A stretch of DNA of 64,000 nt from an uncultured Prevotellaceae bacterium (GTDB lineage Bacteria > Bacteroidota > Bacteroidia > Bacteroidales > Bacteroidaceae): the NCBI GenBank assembly GCA_900320045.1, contig ONQT01000001.1, positions 61,527-125,526 on the forward strand, read 5' to 3'. Shown here one piece after another: positions 15,752-24,874 of the stretch; position 1 is the stretch's first letter, and each line of letters opens with the position of its first letter. The position numbers were made by a program, and so were the translations under genes. The notes below the pieces were generated by a model. That model had not been told where the DNA came from, made no database searches, and saw only the letters and a program-made list of their open reading frames with translations.

Positions 15752-17770
15752 TTATTCTCCAGCATTGATCTCCTCAATAGACTTTCTGGTGGTATACCAC
15801 TTCACGGTCGGGTCTGCTACCCAGTTCTTGAAGTCGCCGCCGATGTTCTGCTTCTCCCACGGCCACCTATACTCGGTGGGATACCAGTCGAGGACAAAGA
15901 TTTCGACAGGAGTGGCAATCTTACAAGCGGGCTTGCCCTGCTCGGCCAACAGCTCATACCATCCACCGTCCTTATAGACCTCGAGCTTGATGCGCTGGTT
16001 CACCTGAGCGGCAAACTCGTCCTGATCGCTGCTCCAAGTGCCCTCGGTTAGCGTGTAGTCGAACGGAGCAACGCTCAGACCTTCTTCTTGAGTGTAAGGA
16101 AGCTGGGCAACGTGATACTTCTTGCCCGTGTTCACCATGCAGGTAACAGGAACGTCGAACAGCTTGTGAACCTCCCAGTTGTCGTTCTGGCAGATTCGCA
16201 GCGGCAGCGTACCACCGGCAGCAAGCAACTGGATGGTCACCGTCGTCGAATTCTTATAGAACACGTCGATAACAACGTCGTTGAAGTCGAAGTCACTGGC
16301 TTCCGTAGCGCTCAGGTCCTCAGCCATCACGTGCAGCGAAGGCTGGGTAACAGGAAGCGTGCCGATAGTCCATGTAGCACCGCAGCCCGTCGTCTTGGGC
16401 GTCACGGACAGCTTGCCAAATTCGACGCCAGACTCGGCATTGAAGATGGTTACAGGATATTCGGTAGGATAGGTATCCTCCACATACTCCTCCGTCACAG
16501 GAGTAATACCATTAAGAATCTCAACCTCCTTGACAGAATAGGTAATGCCCTCGTCGATGTTGAGCGTACCCTTCTCCATGTTCACGCTGCACTTGCCACC
16601 AATCATGACGTAGTTGTCATCGCCGTCCTGGTACTTGAAGCCCTGATCGAAAGTACCCCATTTCTTTGATGAAACAAGCACATCACCCTTGATGTTAATA
16701 CCGGCATCGCCATACATATTGACGTAGAACATGTGGAATTCAGCATCACCAGCCTCGGTATAGCTGTTCGGCATCAGCTGGAACTCGCCCTCATAAAGGT
16801 TAAGGGTTTCCTTCACATACAGCTGGCAGAGGTTATACAGCTTATTGTACGTAGCATGCATCACCATGTCCTTCGTCTCGAAACGGCCCTTGTTAATCCA
16901 CCAAAGACAATTAGCGACATTAACTGAAGCGGTAATCTCCGTAGCGTCATCAACAATCACCTTGTTCTCGTTCAGGAAGTTAGACTCGCTGAACATAATC
17001 AGTTTACCGGTCAGATGCACGTCACCGAAGTTATAGAAGAAGGAAGGTTTTAACTGGCTCGGAGCCAGCTTGATGCTCTTACCAGTTACCTTTCCCTCGT
17101 TATAGATGACGGCGTCATTGTTGGCCTGGAACTCATCAGCCAGGAAGTTAACGGTACCGCGGTTGTAAAGCTTACCACCACCGTTATGCTTGTAGAACAT
17201 GTCACAGTTGTAGTTCAAAATACCATCTGCCGCAACGTAAATCTCCAGGTCATTGATGTAATAGTACGTAGCATCCATGTTCAGAGTCAGCGTCGAGTTC
17301 GGCAACACGTAGATGCGGGCCTGGTTGATGCTGCTCTCTGTGCTGTTCACGTTCAACGTGACATTACCACTGACATACATGTCACGTCTACCTGACCAAA
17401 AATTCATGCTATAGGTGCCGTTCACCAATTTCAACTCTGTATCGGTCTGTTGTGCACTACTAGCATCCTTTGCCGTTCCAGGAATCGTCGTCTTGTAATA
17501 GTCTTCAGTCGTCTCGTAGGTGAAAGGATCACCAGGAATGACTGCATTAGCACGGCGCATGGCTCTGTTCGAGCCGTTTGTAGCATTGCCGAAGCCCCAA
17601 GTCTGGTCGGCACTGGGCGCACCGAATGTTTTTACGAAATTGCTCTGATACTCGTTCACTACCTTTGCTGCGTCATTATAACCTGCTGGAACGTCTGTCG
17701 ACGAGAGGTTATCCTTACTACAACTTACAAAAGCAATGGCAGCTAAACCCAACATAAATAACTTTTTCAT
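15752..17770 (-). CDS. LruC-domain lipoprotein, paralogue 1
   Basis: 672 residues. The signal peptide ends in a lipobox, FVSC, with Cys17, so this is a lipoprotein, probably surface or periplasmic. The N-terminal module shows FVKTFGAPSADQTWGFG. The middle (~110-430) is rich in Asn/Gly/aromatic residues with repeated N-x-G turns (NRGTVNF, NEGKVTGKS, NFGDVHLTGK), suggesting beta-solenoid structure. The C-terminal LruC/DUF4842 domain has SLHVMAEDLSATEASDFDF and NDVVIDV, then YPTEYRWPWEKQ. The function of the family is not known. The ends are nearly identical to paralogue 2, while the centre differs. It has its own promoter and terminator. Confidence 0.85.
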   Translation of the reverse strand: MKKLFMLGLAAIAFVSCSKDNLSSTDVPAGYNDAAKVVNEYQSNFVKTFGAPSADQTWGFGNATNGSNRAMRRANAVIPGDPFTYETTEDYYKTTIPGTAKDASSAQQTDTELKLVNGTYSMNFWSGRRDMYVSGNVTLNVNSTESSINQARIYVLPNSTLTLNMDATYYYINDLEIYVAADGILNYNCDMFYKHNGGGKLYNRGTVNFLADEFQANNDAVIYNEGKVTGKSIKLAPSQLKPSFFYNFGDVHLTGKLIMFSESNFLNENKVIVDDATEITASVNVANCLWWINKGRFETKDMVMHATYNKLYNLCQLYVKETLNLYEGEFQLMPNSYTEAGDAEFHMFYVNMYGDAGINIKGDVLVSSKKWGTFDQGFKYQDGDDNYVMIGGKCSVNMEKGTLNIDEGITYSVKEVEILNGITPVTEEYVEDTYPTEYPVTIFNAESGVEFGKLSVTPKTTGCGATWTIGTLPVTQPSLHVMAEDLSATEASDFDFNDVVIDVFYKNSTTVTIQLLAAGGTLPLRICQNDNWEVHKLFDVPVTCMVNTGKKYHVAQLPYTQEEGLSVAPFDYTLTEGTWSSDQDEFAAQVNQRIKLEVYKDGGWYELLAEQGKPACKIATPVEIFVLDWYPTEYRWPWEKQNIGGDFKNWVADPTVKWYTTRKSIEEINAGE

Positions 17771-17811
17771 AGGTCTACCTTTGTTGATTAATACTTACTT
17801 GATTTCGATTG

Positions 17812-17842
17812 CAAATATAGTTAAAAAAAACAAGGTGCCAAT
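17812..17842 (-). promoter_or_regulatory. Promoter of LruC paralogue 1
   Basis: On the minus strand: ATTG (17842-17839), a 19-nt spacer and TATATTTG (17819-17812), about 42 nt before the start codon. Confidence 0.55.
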
Positions 17843-17884
17843 GTATTGCTACGTTAAAAAACATTAACTAACGCCTAAACATAA

Positions 17885-17913
17885 GAGGGCGCCTACATCA
17901 CGCAGGCGCCCTC
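17885..17913 (-). terminator. Intrinsic terminator after LruC paralogue 2
   Basis: Same 10-bp GAGGGCGCCT/AGGCGCCCTC stem and ACATCACGC loop as at 15691. The copy shows that the duplication of the two lipoprotein genes included the 3' flank. The adjoining TATGTTGGGT is also shared. Confidence 0.78.
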
Positions 17914-17942
17914 CTTCAAAATTTCAAAGTTATGTTGGGTAT

Positions 17943-20039
17943 TTATTTTGTCGTGTACCACTTAACACTGGGGTTGCTGACATACTGGTTGAACAGGTTG
18001 CTAATGCCCTGCTTCTCCCATGTCCAGCGATACTCCTCGGGATACCAGCCAGCGTCCTTCATATAGATGTTGACAGGAGTGGCAATCTTCGCAGCGGGTT
18101 GACCCTGGTCTGCTCTGATCTCATGCCATATACCGTCTTTCTTCACTTCCAGTTTTACCTGGTCGCGAACCTGAGCAGCAAATTCATCCTGATCAGCACT
18201 CCATGTATAACCCGTCAGTGTCAGCTCAACAGCAGCCTTGCCATCCACCTGTGAATAAGGAGCCTGGGGTGTGTGATACTTTGTGCCAGTGTTCACCATG
18301 CACTTCTCATCAACATTAAAGAGCTTGTGAACCTCCCATGCATCGTTCTGAGCTATTCGCAGAGGCAGTGTGCCACCGGCAGCGAGCAGTTTGATGGTTA
18401 CGGTATTGGCATCTACATAGAACACATCAATGACAACATCGTTGAAGTCGAAGTCACTGGCCTCGGTAGCGCTCAGGTCCTCAGCCATCACGTGCAGTGA
18501 AGGCAGACCTGCGGGCTCGTCGTCTTTCTTAATATTGAAGCCAGGAGTACAACCCTTGACGCCGAGTTCGAAATCATTGTCTGCAGGTATCACCTCGTAT
18601 GTGCCCTTTTCAACGACAGTGACATTGCCGTTACCAGACTTGTTCTGTACCTTGGCAAACTTGGCAGCAGCATTCTCACCGCCATTTCCGTTACCACCGG
18701 GAACGTTTGTCCAAGTGTCAGCCTGCACATAGATGTTGTTAGCAAAGTAGCCACCCTGCTCAGGATGATCTTGCTGCCAGTTGAGGTAAGTGATAGAACC
18801 CATGCTCAACACAGCATAACCATTAGAGGTGGGACCTTCCCAAGAGGTGCCATTATTAAATAATGTACCACACTTTACCAATGCACCAGCAGCCAAGCCC
18901 ACATATGTTGCATCAGAAGTACCATCCTGACTGCTGCTGAACATCAGCTCACCACCTACGTTAAGGGAAGAACCCATAACACCTTCATAGTTGCGCAGAC
19001 GCAGGTCACCAGTCACAGTAAACTGGCAAAGGTTGAACACGCGAGCATTGGGAGAAACGTAGGAATCACCCTCTTTAGAAGTGCCGATTTTTACGATACC
19101 ATGGTTATAGAAATTGCTCTCCTGAGCACCTGCTGCATAAATAGCAGGCTTGAAAGTGCCATAGTTATAGAACTTACCGAAGTTATTGTTAAACTTATGT
19201 ACCTCTACAAGACCACCGTTATAGTTCTCAAAGCCTGAGCCATTACCATTGTTAACGATAACAGTACCATTACCTGTCAGTTTACCACCGCGGAGCACTA
19301 CCAAACGAGACTGGTTTGGCATTTCCAACTTCATACCAGAAGCCACATTCACCGTACCACCATCGGCAATAATAATCTTACCAAGGCTACCGATGCGCTG
19401 ATCGGCAGTAATATTCCACGTACCAGTCACCACGATAGTACGCTCGGAACCAGGAGACGAAGATCCTTCTGAGCCTGCAACGCTAATCGCTCCATCCCAA
19501 GTTCCTGTAATCTTAAAGTTGGTGACATAGTTTTCGTCTGCTTTCCAACGAATCCATGTGGGGCAGTTTGCATTAATCCACTGTAAGTCTGCTTCGGTAT
19601 ATGGCCAACTCAAATTATTCCAGAAATGATTCCTCATTTCCACTTGAGCAGGATCATTCCAGTTAATATTGTTATCCTCTCCTGTGCGCTCCCAAGTACC
19701 ATTATCGTAATTATCAGTAACATTACTACTATTCGGCTCCTTGGCTGTTGTCAGATAGTTGGCTACCCATGTTGCATCATAGGGAGCAGAAATACCCAAA
19801 ACCGCAGGGCTTGTCATGCTGCGACGCATGGCGTTAGCCGTGCCTGCAGGACTACCGAAGCCCCATGTCTGGTCGGCACTGGGTGCACCGAAAGTCTTTA
19901 CAAAATTACTCTGATACTCCGTCTCTACTGCCTTGGCATCGGTATAGCCAGCAGGCAGACCATCGTTCGACGAAAAGTTGTCCTTGTTACAGCTTACGAA
20001 AGCAAGGACACTTAAACCCAACATAAAATACTTTTTCAT
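17943..20039 (-). CDS. LruC-domain lipoprotein, paralogue 2
   Basis: 698 residues with lipobox FVSC (Cys17). It has the same N-terminal module (FVKTFGAPSADQTWGFG) and the same C-terminal LruC/DUF4842 domain as paralogue 1 (MAEDLSATEASDFDF, YPEEYRWTWEKQ). The middle (~70-470) is different and longer: Asn/Gly-rich repeats such as GGKLTGNGTVIVNNGNG, NNFGKFYNYGTFK and NHGIVKIGTS look like beta-helix rungs. The role is unknown; such proteins may be adhesins or surface scaffolds (inference). Base composition does not differ obviously from neighbours. Confidence 0.85.
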   Translation of the reverse strand: MKKYFMLGLSVLAFVSCNKDNFSSNDGLPAGYTDAKAVETEYQSNFVKTFGAPSADQTWGFGSPAGTANAMRRSMTSPAVLGISAPYDATWVANYLTTAKEPNSSNVTDNYDNGTWERTGEDNNINWNDPAQVEMRNHFWNNLSWPYTEADLQWINANCPTWIRWKADENYVTNFKITGTWDGAISVAGSEGSSSPGSERTIVVTGTWNITADQRIGSLGKIIIADGGTVNVASGMKLEMPNQSRLVVLRGGKLTGNGTVIVNNGNGSGFENYNGGLVEVHKFNNNFGKFYNYGTFKPAIYAAGAQESNFYNHGIVKIGTSKEGDSYVSPNARVFNLCQFTVTGDLRLRNYEGVMGSSLNVGGELMFSSSQDGTSDATYVGLAAGALVKCGTLFNNGTSWEGPTSNGYAVLSMGSITYLNWQQDHPEQGGYFANNIYVQADTWTNVPGGNGNGGENAAAKFAKVQNKSGNGNVTVVEKGTYEVIPADNDFELGVKGCTPGFNIKKDDEPAGLPSLHVMAEDLSATEASDFDFNDVVIDVFYVDANTVTIKLLAAGGTLPLRIAQNDAWEVHKLFNVDEKCMVNTGTKYHTPQAPYSQVDGKAAVELTLTGYTWSADQDEFAAQVRDQVKLEVKKDGIWHEIRADQGQPAAKIATPVNIYMKDAGWYPEEYRWTWEKQGISNLFNQYVSNPSVKWYTTK

Positions 20040-20074
20040 AGTTTTATTGTTATTTTTTGATCTTTTTCCGACCG

Positions 20075-20082
20075 CAAAGGTA
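20075..20082 (-). promoter_or_regulatory. -7 element of LruC paralogue 2
   Basis: TACCTTTG on the minus strand, 36 nt before the start codon. No clear TTTG is at the usual upstream distance. The 218-nt gap 20040-20257 holds this and the divergent promoter of the CoA-transferase, with nothing else recognised. Confidence 0.6.
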
Positions 20083-20189
20083 GAAAATAATTATAATACA
20101 GTGAAAATCCTTGTACTAAAAAGTGTTAAAGCACACGTAAACGTGTACGTATGTTTACGTAATAATATTTGCAATCTTTTGCAGTAAAA

Positions 20190-20221
20190 TTTGGTGGTTC
20201 TCCTATTTTATATTACCTTTG
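20190..20221 (+). promoter_or_regulatory. Promoter of the CoA-transferase gene
   Basis: TTTG (20190-20193), a 20-nt spacer and TACCTTTG (20214-20221) form a full consensus promoter, leaving a ~30-nt leader. Confidence 0.82.
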
Positions 20222-20257
20222 CACCCAAAATTGAAATAAGGTAAAAGATAAAGACTT

Positions 20258-21760
20258 ATGTACACACGCATGACCGCTGCAGAGGCTGCAGCACTGATTA
20301 AGAACGGCGAAAACATCGCCATGAGTGGCTTCACACCCGCCGGTGTGGCAAAGGCTACCACCAAGGAGCTGGCTAAGATTGCCGTCAAGGAACATGAGGC
20401 CGGACGCGAATTCAAGGTTGGCGTCTTCACCGGCGCATCAACGGGACAGTCGACCGACGGCGACCTGGCTGCTGCACAGGCCATCAAGTATCGCGCTCCC
20501 TACACCACCAACCCCGACTTCCGCAAGCACGTCAACATGGGTGAGATTCCCTATAACGACCTGCACCTGAGCCACATGGCACAGGAGCTGCGCTACGGCT
20601 TCTACGGTGATGTGGACTGGGCTATCCTGGAGGTGTGCGACATTGAGGACTGCGGCAGCGACTACCGCGTCTACCTGACTGCTGCCGGTGGCATCTCGCC
20701 CACCGCTGCCCGTCTGGCCAAGCACGTCATCCTGGAGTTGAACAGCTTCCATAACCCCAACGCCAAGTACATCCACGACGTCTACGAGCCGCTGGATCCC
20801 CCTTACCGCAAGCCCATTCCCATCGTAAACGTCAGCGACCGCATCGGTGTGCCCTACGTCACCATTCCCAAGGACAAGGTGGTGGGTGTCGTTGAGTGCA
20901 ACATCCCCGACGAAGCCCGTGCCTTCAAGGATAGCGACCCTGTAACCGATAAGATCGGCTTCCTCACTGCCGAGTTCCTGGTGGAGGAGATGCACAAGGG
21001 ACGCATTCCCAAGGAGTTCCTGCCCCTGCAGAGCGGCGTAGGCTCAACGGCCAACGCTATTCTCGGTGCCCTGGGCCAGGACAAGCACGTGCCCGACTTC
21101 AACATCTATACCGAGGTGCTGCAGGATTCAGTCGTCGAGATGATGATGAACGGTCGTGTGAAGGATGCTTCGGCCTGCTCGCTGACCGTTTCTAACGAGT
21201 GTCTGAAGCAGGTGTACGACAACATGGACTACTTCAAGACCCACCTGACGCTGCGTCAGAGTGAGATCTCGAACTCTCCCGAGGTCATCCGCCGACTGGG
21301 CGTCATTGCCATCAACACCGCCATTGAATGCGACATCTACGGCAATGCCAACTCTACGCACATCAGCGGCACGAAGATGATGAACGGTATCGGTGGTAGC
21401 GGCGACTTCATCCGCAACGCCTACCTCTCCATCTTCACCTGTCCTTCTGTCGCCAAGGGTGGTCTCATCTCGAGCATCGTGCCCTTCGTCAGCCATCAGG
21501 ACTCGTCGGAGCACGACGTCAACATCATCGTCACCGAACAGGGTGTCGCCGACCTGCGTGGCAAGTCGCCCCGCCAGCGTGCAGAGATTATCATCGAGCA
21601 GTGCGCTCACCCCGACTACAAGCAGCTGCTGTGGGACTACCTGAAGCTGGCCAAGGGTGGTCAGACGTGCCACAATCTGCCTGCCGCCTTCGCCATGCAC
21701 GATAGCCTGGCTCGCAAGGGCGACATGCGCCTGACCGACTTCTCCGAGTATGTGAAGTAA
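20258..21760 (+). CDS. Acetyl-CoA hydrolase/transferase family protein, probable succinyl-CoA:acetate CoA-transferase
   Basis: 500 residues, full length for the class I CoA-transferase Cat1/AarC group. Features include FTPAGVAKATT near the N-terminus, YTEVLQDSVVEM with Glu286 (probable CoA-thioester-forming glutamate), GGSGDFIRNAYLSIFTCPS and IVTEQGVADLRGKSP. It moves CoA between succinyl-CoA and acetate in the cytoplasm. In propionate/succinate-forming Prevotella this would link acetate formation with the succinate pathway (inference). It is monocistronic, with its own consensus promoter and a strong terminator. Confidence 0.9.
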   Translation: MYTRMTAAEAAALIKNGENIAMSGFTPAGVAKATTKELAKIAVKEHEAGREFKVGVFTGASTGQSTDGDLAAAQAIKYRAPYTTNPDFRKHVNMGEIPYNDLHLSHMAQELRYGFYGDVDWAILEVCDIEDCGSDYRVYLTAAGGISPTAARLAKHVILELNSFHNPNAKYIHDVYEPLDPPYRKPIPIVNVSDRIGVPYVTIPKDKVVGVVECNIPDEARAFKDSDPVTDKIGFLTAEFLVEEMHKGRIPKEFLPLQSGVGSTANAILGALGQDKHVPDFNIYTEVLQDSVVEMMMNGRVKDASACSLTVSNECLKQVYDNMDYFKTHLTLRQSEISNSPEVIRRLGVIAINTAIECDIYGNANSTHISGTKMMNGIGGSGDFIRNAYLSIFTCPSVAKGGLISSIVPFVSHQDSSEHDVNIIVTEQGVADLRGKSPRQRAEIIIEQCAHPDYKQLLWDYLKLAKGGQTCHNLPAAFAMHDSLARKGDMRLTDFSEYVK

Positions 21761-21780
21761 TCATCAGCAACCATACAAAC

Positions 21781-21815
21781 AACTCCCGCTATCCTTGTGG
21801 ACAGCGGGAGTTTTT
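21781..21815 (+). terminator. Intrinsic terminator after the CoA-transferase gene
   Basis: AACTCCCGCT (21781-21790) pairs with AGCGGGAGTT (21803-21812) and is followed by TTTTT. Confidence 0.9.
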
Positions 21816-21870
21816 ATGTGATTCGATTCGCATCATTCGTTGGGAATCAGACGACTCTTTTATTCGAAGG

Positions 21871-21968
21871 CGCTCCAGCTATTGGAGTAAGTCGCTCCAA
21901 TGGTTGGAGTAAGTTACTCCAGGGATTGGAGTAAAACGCTCCGGGTATTTGAGTAAAACGCTCCAAAG
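21871..21968. repeat. 22-nt palindromic tandem repeat array (4.4 copies)
   Basis: Units start at 21871, 21893, 21915 and 21937, with a partial unit at 21959. The first unit is CGCTCCAGCTATTGGAGTAA plus GT. Most units hold inverted arms CTCCA/TGGAG around a short loop. The 527-nt gap 21761-22287 contains this array, the CoA-transferase terminator, an AT-rich inverted repeat and the nqr terminator. No gene was found in it. Confidence 0.9.
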
Positions 21969-22125
21969 ATATGTAAAAAGACGGGAGATTCTGAACAGAA
22001 ATCCATAAAACTCTTTTAAGGCTTGCGTCTTTCTACAACTGCAAAATTACAAAATATCCCACAGGTGTGCAACTTTTTCTACACGTTTTTTTAGTGAATT
22101 AGTGTTAAATTTCGGCCTTATCTAT

Positions 22126-22197
22126 CACATCTATCACTATGCGTCACTATGTTAAGTGATTGTCGCAGAGAGGTTTAAGTGTATAGTGTATGATGTG
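22126..22197. repeat. Imperfect inverted repeat downstream of nqrF
   Basis: The left arm, CACATCTATCACTATGCGTC at 22126 onward, pairs imperfectly with the right arm at 22178-22197, AGTGTATAGTGTATGATGTG. The loop is about 29 nt. Confidence 0.45.
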
Positions 22198-22234
22198 TAG
22201 TAAAAAATAAAAAATTCTGGGGGGAGCAAGAAAT

Positions 22235-22260
22235 AGGGAGCGGCATAGAAGTCGCTCCCT
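22235..22260 (-). terminator. Probable terminator of the nqr operon
   Basis: An 8-bp stem AGGGAGCG/CGCTCCCT with a 10-nt loop lies 27 nt past the nqrF stop. On the minus strand a U-rich stretch follows only after about 20 nt, so termination may be partial. Confidence 0.55.
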
Positions 22261-22287
22261 GTTGGTAGATGTATGTGTGCTTCGGGG

Positions 22288-23553
22288 TTAGCCTCCGAAG
22301 TTGTCGTACATGATGCTCTCGGGCTCAACGCCTAAGGAGTCGAGCATGGAGACGACGGCGGCTGACATCGGGCCAGGACCGCACATGTAGTACTCAATGT
22401 CCTCGGGAGCCTCGTGGTCCTTCAGGTAGGTGTTGAGCATCACCTGATGGACGAAGCCCGGGGTGTACTTCACGCCTGCTGCATCGGCAGCGGGATCGGG
22501 ACGGTCGAGGGCCAGGTGGAAGTGGAAGTTGGGGAACTCCTTCTCCAGACCCAGGAAGTCGTCGAGATAGAACACCTCGTTCAGTGCACGGGCACCGTAG
22601 AAGTAGTGCATCTCGCGATCGGTGGTGTGCAGCGTCTTGGTCATGTGCATAATCTGAGCACGCAGCGGAGCCATACCGGCACCACCACCAACCCAGATCA
22701 TCTCCTTCTTCGAGTCGAAGTGCGGGTGGAAGTCGCCGTAAGGACCGGACATAATCACCTTGTCGCCAGGCTTCAGCGAGAAGATGTACGACGAGGCGAT
22801 ACCCGGGTTGACCTCCATGAAGCCACTGCGGTCGGGCTTGAAGGGAGGCGTAGCGATACGAACGGTGAGCATGAAGACGTCGCCCTCGGCAGGATAGTTG
22901 GCCATGGAGTAGGCACGGATGGTGGGCTCGGGGTTCTTACACTTCAGGTCGAACATCTTGAACTTCTCCCAAGCGGGAACGTACTCCGGCGTGATGAGGT
23001 CACGGTCGTAGTCGTTGTAGTCGATGCAGTCGAAGGCAGGAATCTTAATCTGTGCATACGAACCGGGCAGGAAGTCCATGTGGGCTCCAGCAGGCAGCTG
23101 CACCTTGAACTCCTTGATGAAGGTTGCCACGTTCTTATTACTGATAACGGTACACTCGTACTCCTTGACGCCGAGGATGCTCTCGTCGACATGGATTTTG
23201 AGGTCGCCCTTGACCTTGCACTGGCAGCCGAGGCGCCAGCCGGCCTTGATTTCCTTACGGGTGAAGTGGGGCTTCTCGGAGTCGAGAATCTCGCCGCCAC
23301 CTTCAAGCACCTGTACCTTACACTGTCCGCAAGAGGCTTTACCACCGCAGGCAGAGGGCAGGAAGACACCGTTCTCGTTGAGCGTCGACATGAGGCTGTT
23401 GCCCTGTGCCACGCTGATGGTACGGTCACCGTTGATTTCAATATTCACATTGCCTGAGGGTGACAGATACTTCTTAGCCACCAGCAGGACTATCACCACG
23501 AGGATGATCACGAGGAGGAATACTCCTATGCTATATGCTATAAACTGTGCCAT
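22288..23553 (-). CDS. nqrF: Na+-translocating NADH:quinone reductase subunit F
   Basis: 421 residues. An N-terminal membrane helix (~6-26) is followed by a 2Fe-2S ferredoxin domain with ligands Cys69, Cys75, Cys78 and Cys110 (SACGGKASCGQC, LGCQC). An FAD/NAD(P)H-binding reductase domain follows (RAYSMANYP, GGGAGMAPLRAQI, YMCGPGPMSAAV). It takes electrons from NADH and passes them into the sodium-pumping complex. It is the last gene of nqrABCDEF. Confidence 0.97.
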   Translation of the reverse strand: MAQFIAYSIGVFLLVIILVVIVLLVAKKYLSPSGNVNIEINGDRTISVAQGNSLMSTLNENGVFLPSACGGKASCGQCKVQVLEGGGEILDSEKPHFTRKEIKAGWRLGCQCKVKGDLKIHVDESILGVKEYECTVISNKNVATFIKEFKVQLPAGAHMDFLPGSYAQIKIPAFDCIDYNDYDRDLITPEYVPAWEKFKMFDLKCKNPEPTIRAYSMANYPAEGDVFMLTVRIATPPFKPDRSGFMEVNPGIASSYIFSLKPGDKVIMSGPYGDFHPHFDSKKEMIWVGGGAGMAPLRAQIMHMTKTLHTTDREMHYFYGARALNEVFYLDDFLGLEKEFPNFHFHLALDRPDPAADAAGVKYTPGFVHQVMLNTYLKDHEAPEDIEYYMCGPGPMSAAVVSMLDSLGVEPESIMYDNFGG

Positions 23554-23588
23554 CTTAATTTACAATTTGACAATTTACCATTTACAAG
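23554..23588. repeat. AT-rich operon spacer, family 1
   Basis: The nqrE-nqrF gap reads TTACAATTTGACAATTTACC and similar words, matching the spacers at 24843 and 26638 in the same operon. Confidence 0.7.
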
Positions 23589-24215
23589 TTATATGTTCAG
23601 TCCTGAAAAGCACATCATAGCCATAGCCATCAAACCAACGGTGATGAATACGATGCCCAGTCCCTGGAGGGGCTTGGGGACATCACTGTACTGCATCTTC
23701 TCGCGAATAGCGCCCAGGGCAACAATGGCCAGCGTCCAGCCCAGTCCGGAACCGAAGCCATAGACAATGGCGTCCCAGACAGAGGTGATAGCCTGCGAAT
23801 TGGTGGGCTCCATGAGGATGCGCTGCTGCATGAACAGCGAAGCACCCATGATGGCGCAGTTCACAGCTATCAGCGGCAGGAAGATACCCAGTGCTGCATA
23901 AAGCGAGGGTGAGTAGCGCTCAACGGTCATCTCCACCAGCTGCACCATACCGGCAATGACAGCGATGAAGAGGATGAACGACAGGTAACTGAGGTCAACA
24001 CCAGCCACGAGGCAGTCGGGACCCAGCACCTTGGTCTGCAACAGATAGTTCACAGGAACGGTAACGGTGAGCACGAAGGTCACAGCGCAGCCCAGTCCCA
24101 GCGAGGTCTTCACGGTCTTCGACACGGCAAGGTAGGAACACATGCCGAGGAAGAAGGCGAAAATCATATTGTCGACGAATATCGACCGGAATAATAAACT
24201 TATTGCGTGTTCCAT
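23589..24215 (-). CDS. nqrE: Na+-translocating NADH:quinone reductase subunit E
   Basis: 208 residues with about six membrane helices, starting [20 protein letters not shown]. It belongs to the NqrD/NqrE-RnfA/RnfE family; [20 protein letters not shown] is the conserved cysteine-containing helix that, with NqrD, is linked to an intramembrane iron centre. Three nucleotides separate it from nqrD upstream. Confidence 0.96.
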   Translation of the reverse strand: MEHAISLLFRSIFVDNMIFAFFLGMCSYLAVSKTVKTSLGLGCAVTFVLTVTVPVNYLLQTKVLGPDCLVAGVDLSYLSFILFIAVIAGMVQLVEMTVERYSPSLYAALGIFLPLIAVNCAIMGASLFMQQRILMEPTNSQAITSVWDAIVYGFGSGLGWTLAIVALGAIREKMQYSDVPKPLQGLGIVFITVGLMAMAMMCFSGLNI

Positions 24216-24218
24216 ATC

Positions 24219-24842
24219 TTACTTCTCCTTATAAAAATATGCACGATGTACCCAGATGACACAACCCACCAGAATCAGCGCCATGGCAGGCATGGTCATC
24301 ATACCGTTGTTAACGTAGCCGAAGTCGTAGCAGGCATCGGGAATCACCTGGAAGCCCAGCAGCGAGCCACGGCCCAGCAGTTCGCGGACAGCACCGACGA
24401 TGACCAGAATCATGGCATAGCCAAGACCGTTGCCCACACCGTCAAGGAACGACGGCCAGGGCTTGTTCATCATGGCGAAAGCCTCGAGGCGGCCCATCAG
24501 GATACAGTTGGTGATAATCAGACCGACATACACGCTCAGCTCGACGCTGACATCATAGGCAAACGCCTTCAGAATCTGCGAGACGATGGTAACGAGAGCA
24601 GCAACGACCACCAGCTGCACCACGATACGGATGCGGTTAGGGATGGTGTTGCGGATGATGGAGATAATCACGTTTGCAAAAGCGGTGATTACGGTCACGG
24701 CAAGACCCATCACAATGGCAGGCTTGAGCTGCGAGGTGACGGCCAGTGCCGAACAGATGCCGAGGACCTGTCCCAGAATAGGATGGTCGGCATTCAGCGG
24801 ATTGAGGAAAACCTCTTTATTTTGTTTACTAAATAGTGCCAT
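24219..24842 (-). CDS. nqrD: Na+-translocating NADH:quinone reductase subunit D
   Basis: 207 residues with six predicted membrane helices. PILGQVLGICSALAVTSQL and LIITNCILMGRLEAFAM are typical of NqrD and carry the conserved cysteines facing those of NqrE. It is part of the membrane core that couples electron transfer to sodium export. Confidence 0.96.
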   Translation of the reverse strand: MALFSKQNKEVFLNPLNADHPILGQVLGICSALAVTSQLKPAIVMGLAVTVITAFANVIISIIRNTIPNRIRIVVQLVVVAALVTIVSQILKAFAYDVSVELSVYVGLIITNCILMGRLEAFAMMNKPWPSFLDGVGNGLGYAMILVIVGAVRELLGRGSLLGFQVIPDACYDFGYVNNGMMTMPAMALILVGCVIWVHRAYFYKEK

Positions 24843-24874
24843 AGTAATTTACAATTTGACCATTTGACAATTTA
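24843..24874. repeat. AT-rich operon spacer, family 1
   Basis: The nqrC-nqrD gap is built from AATTTACAATTTGACCATTT and TGACAATTTACTATTTA words. Confidence 0.7.
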
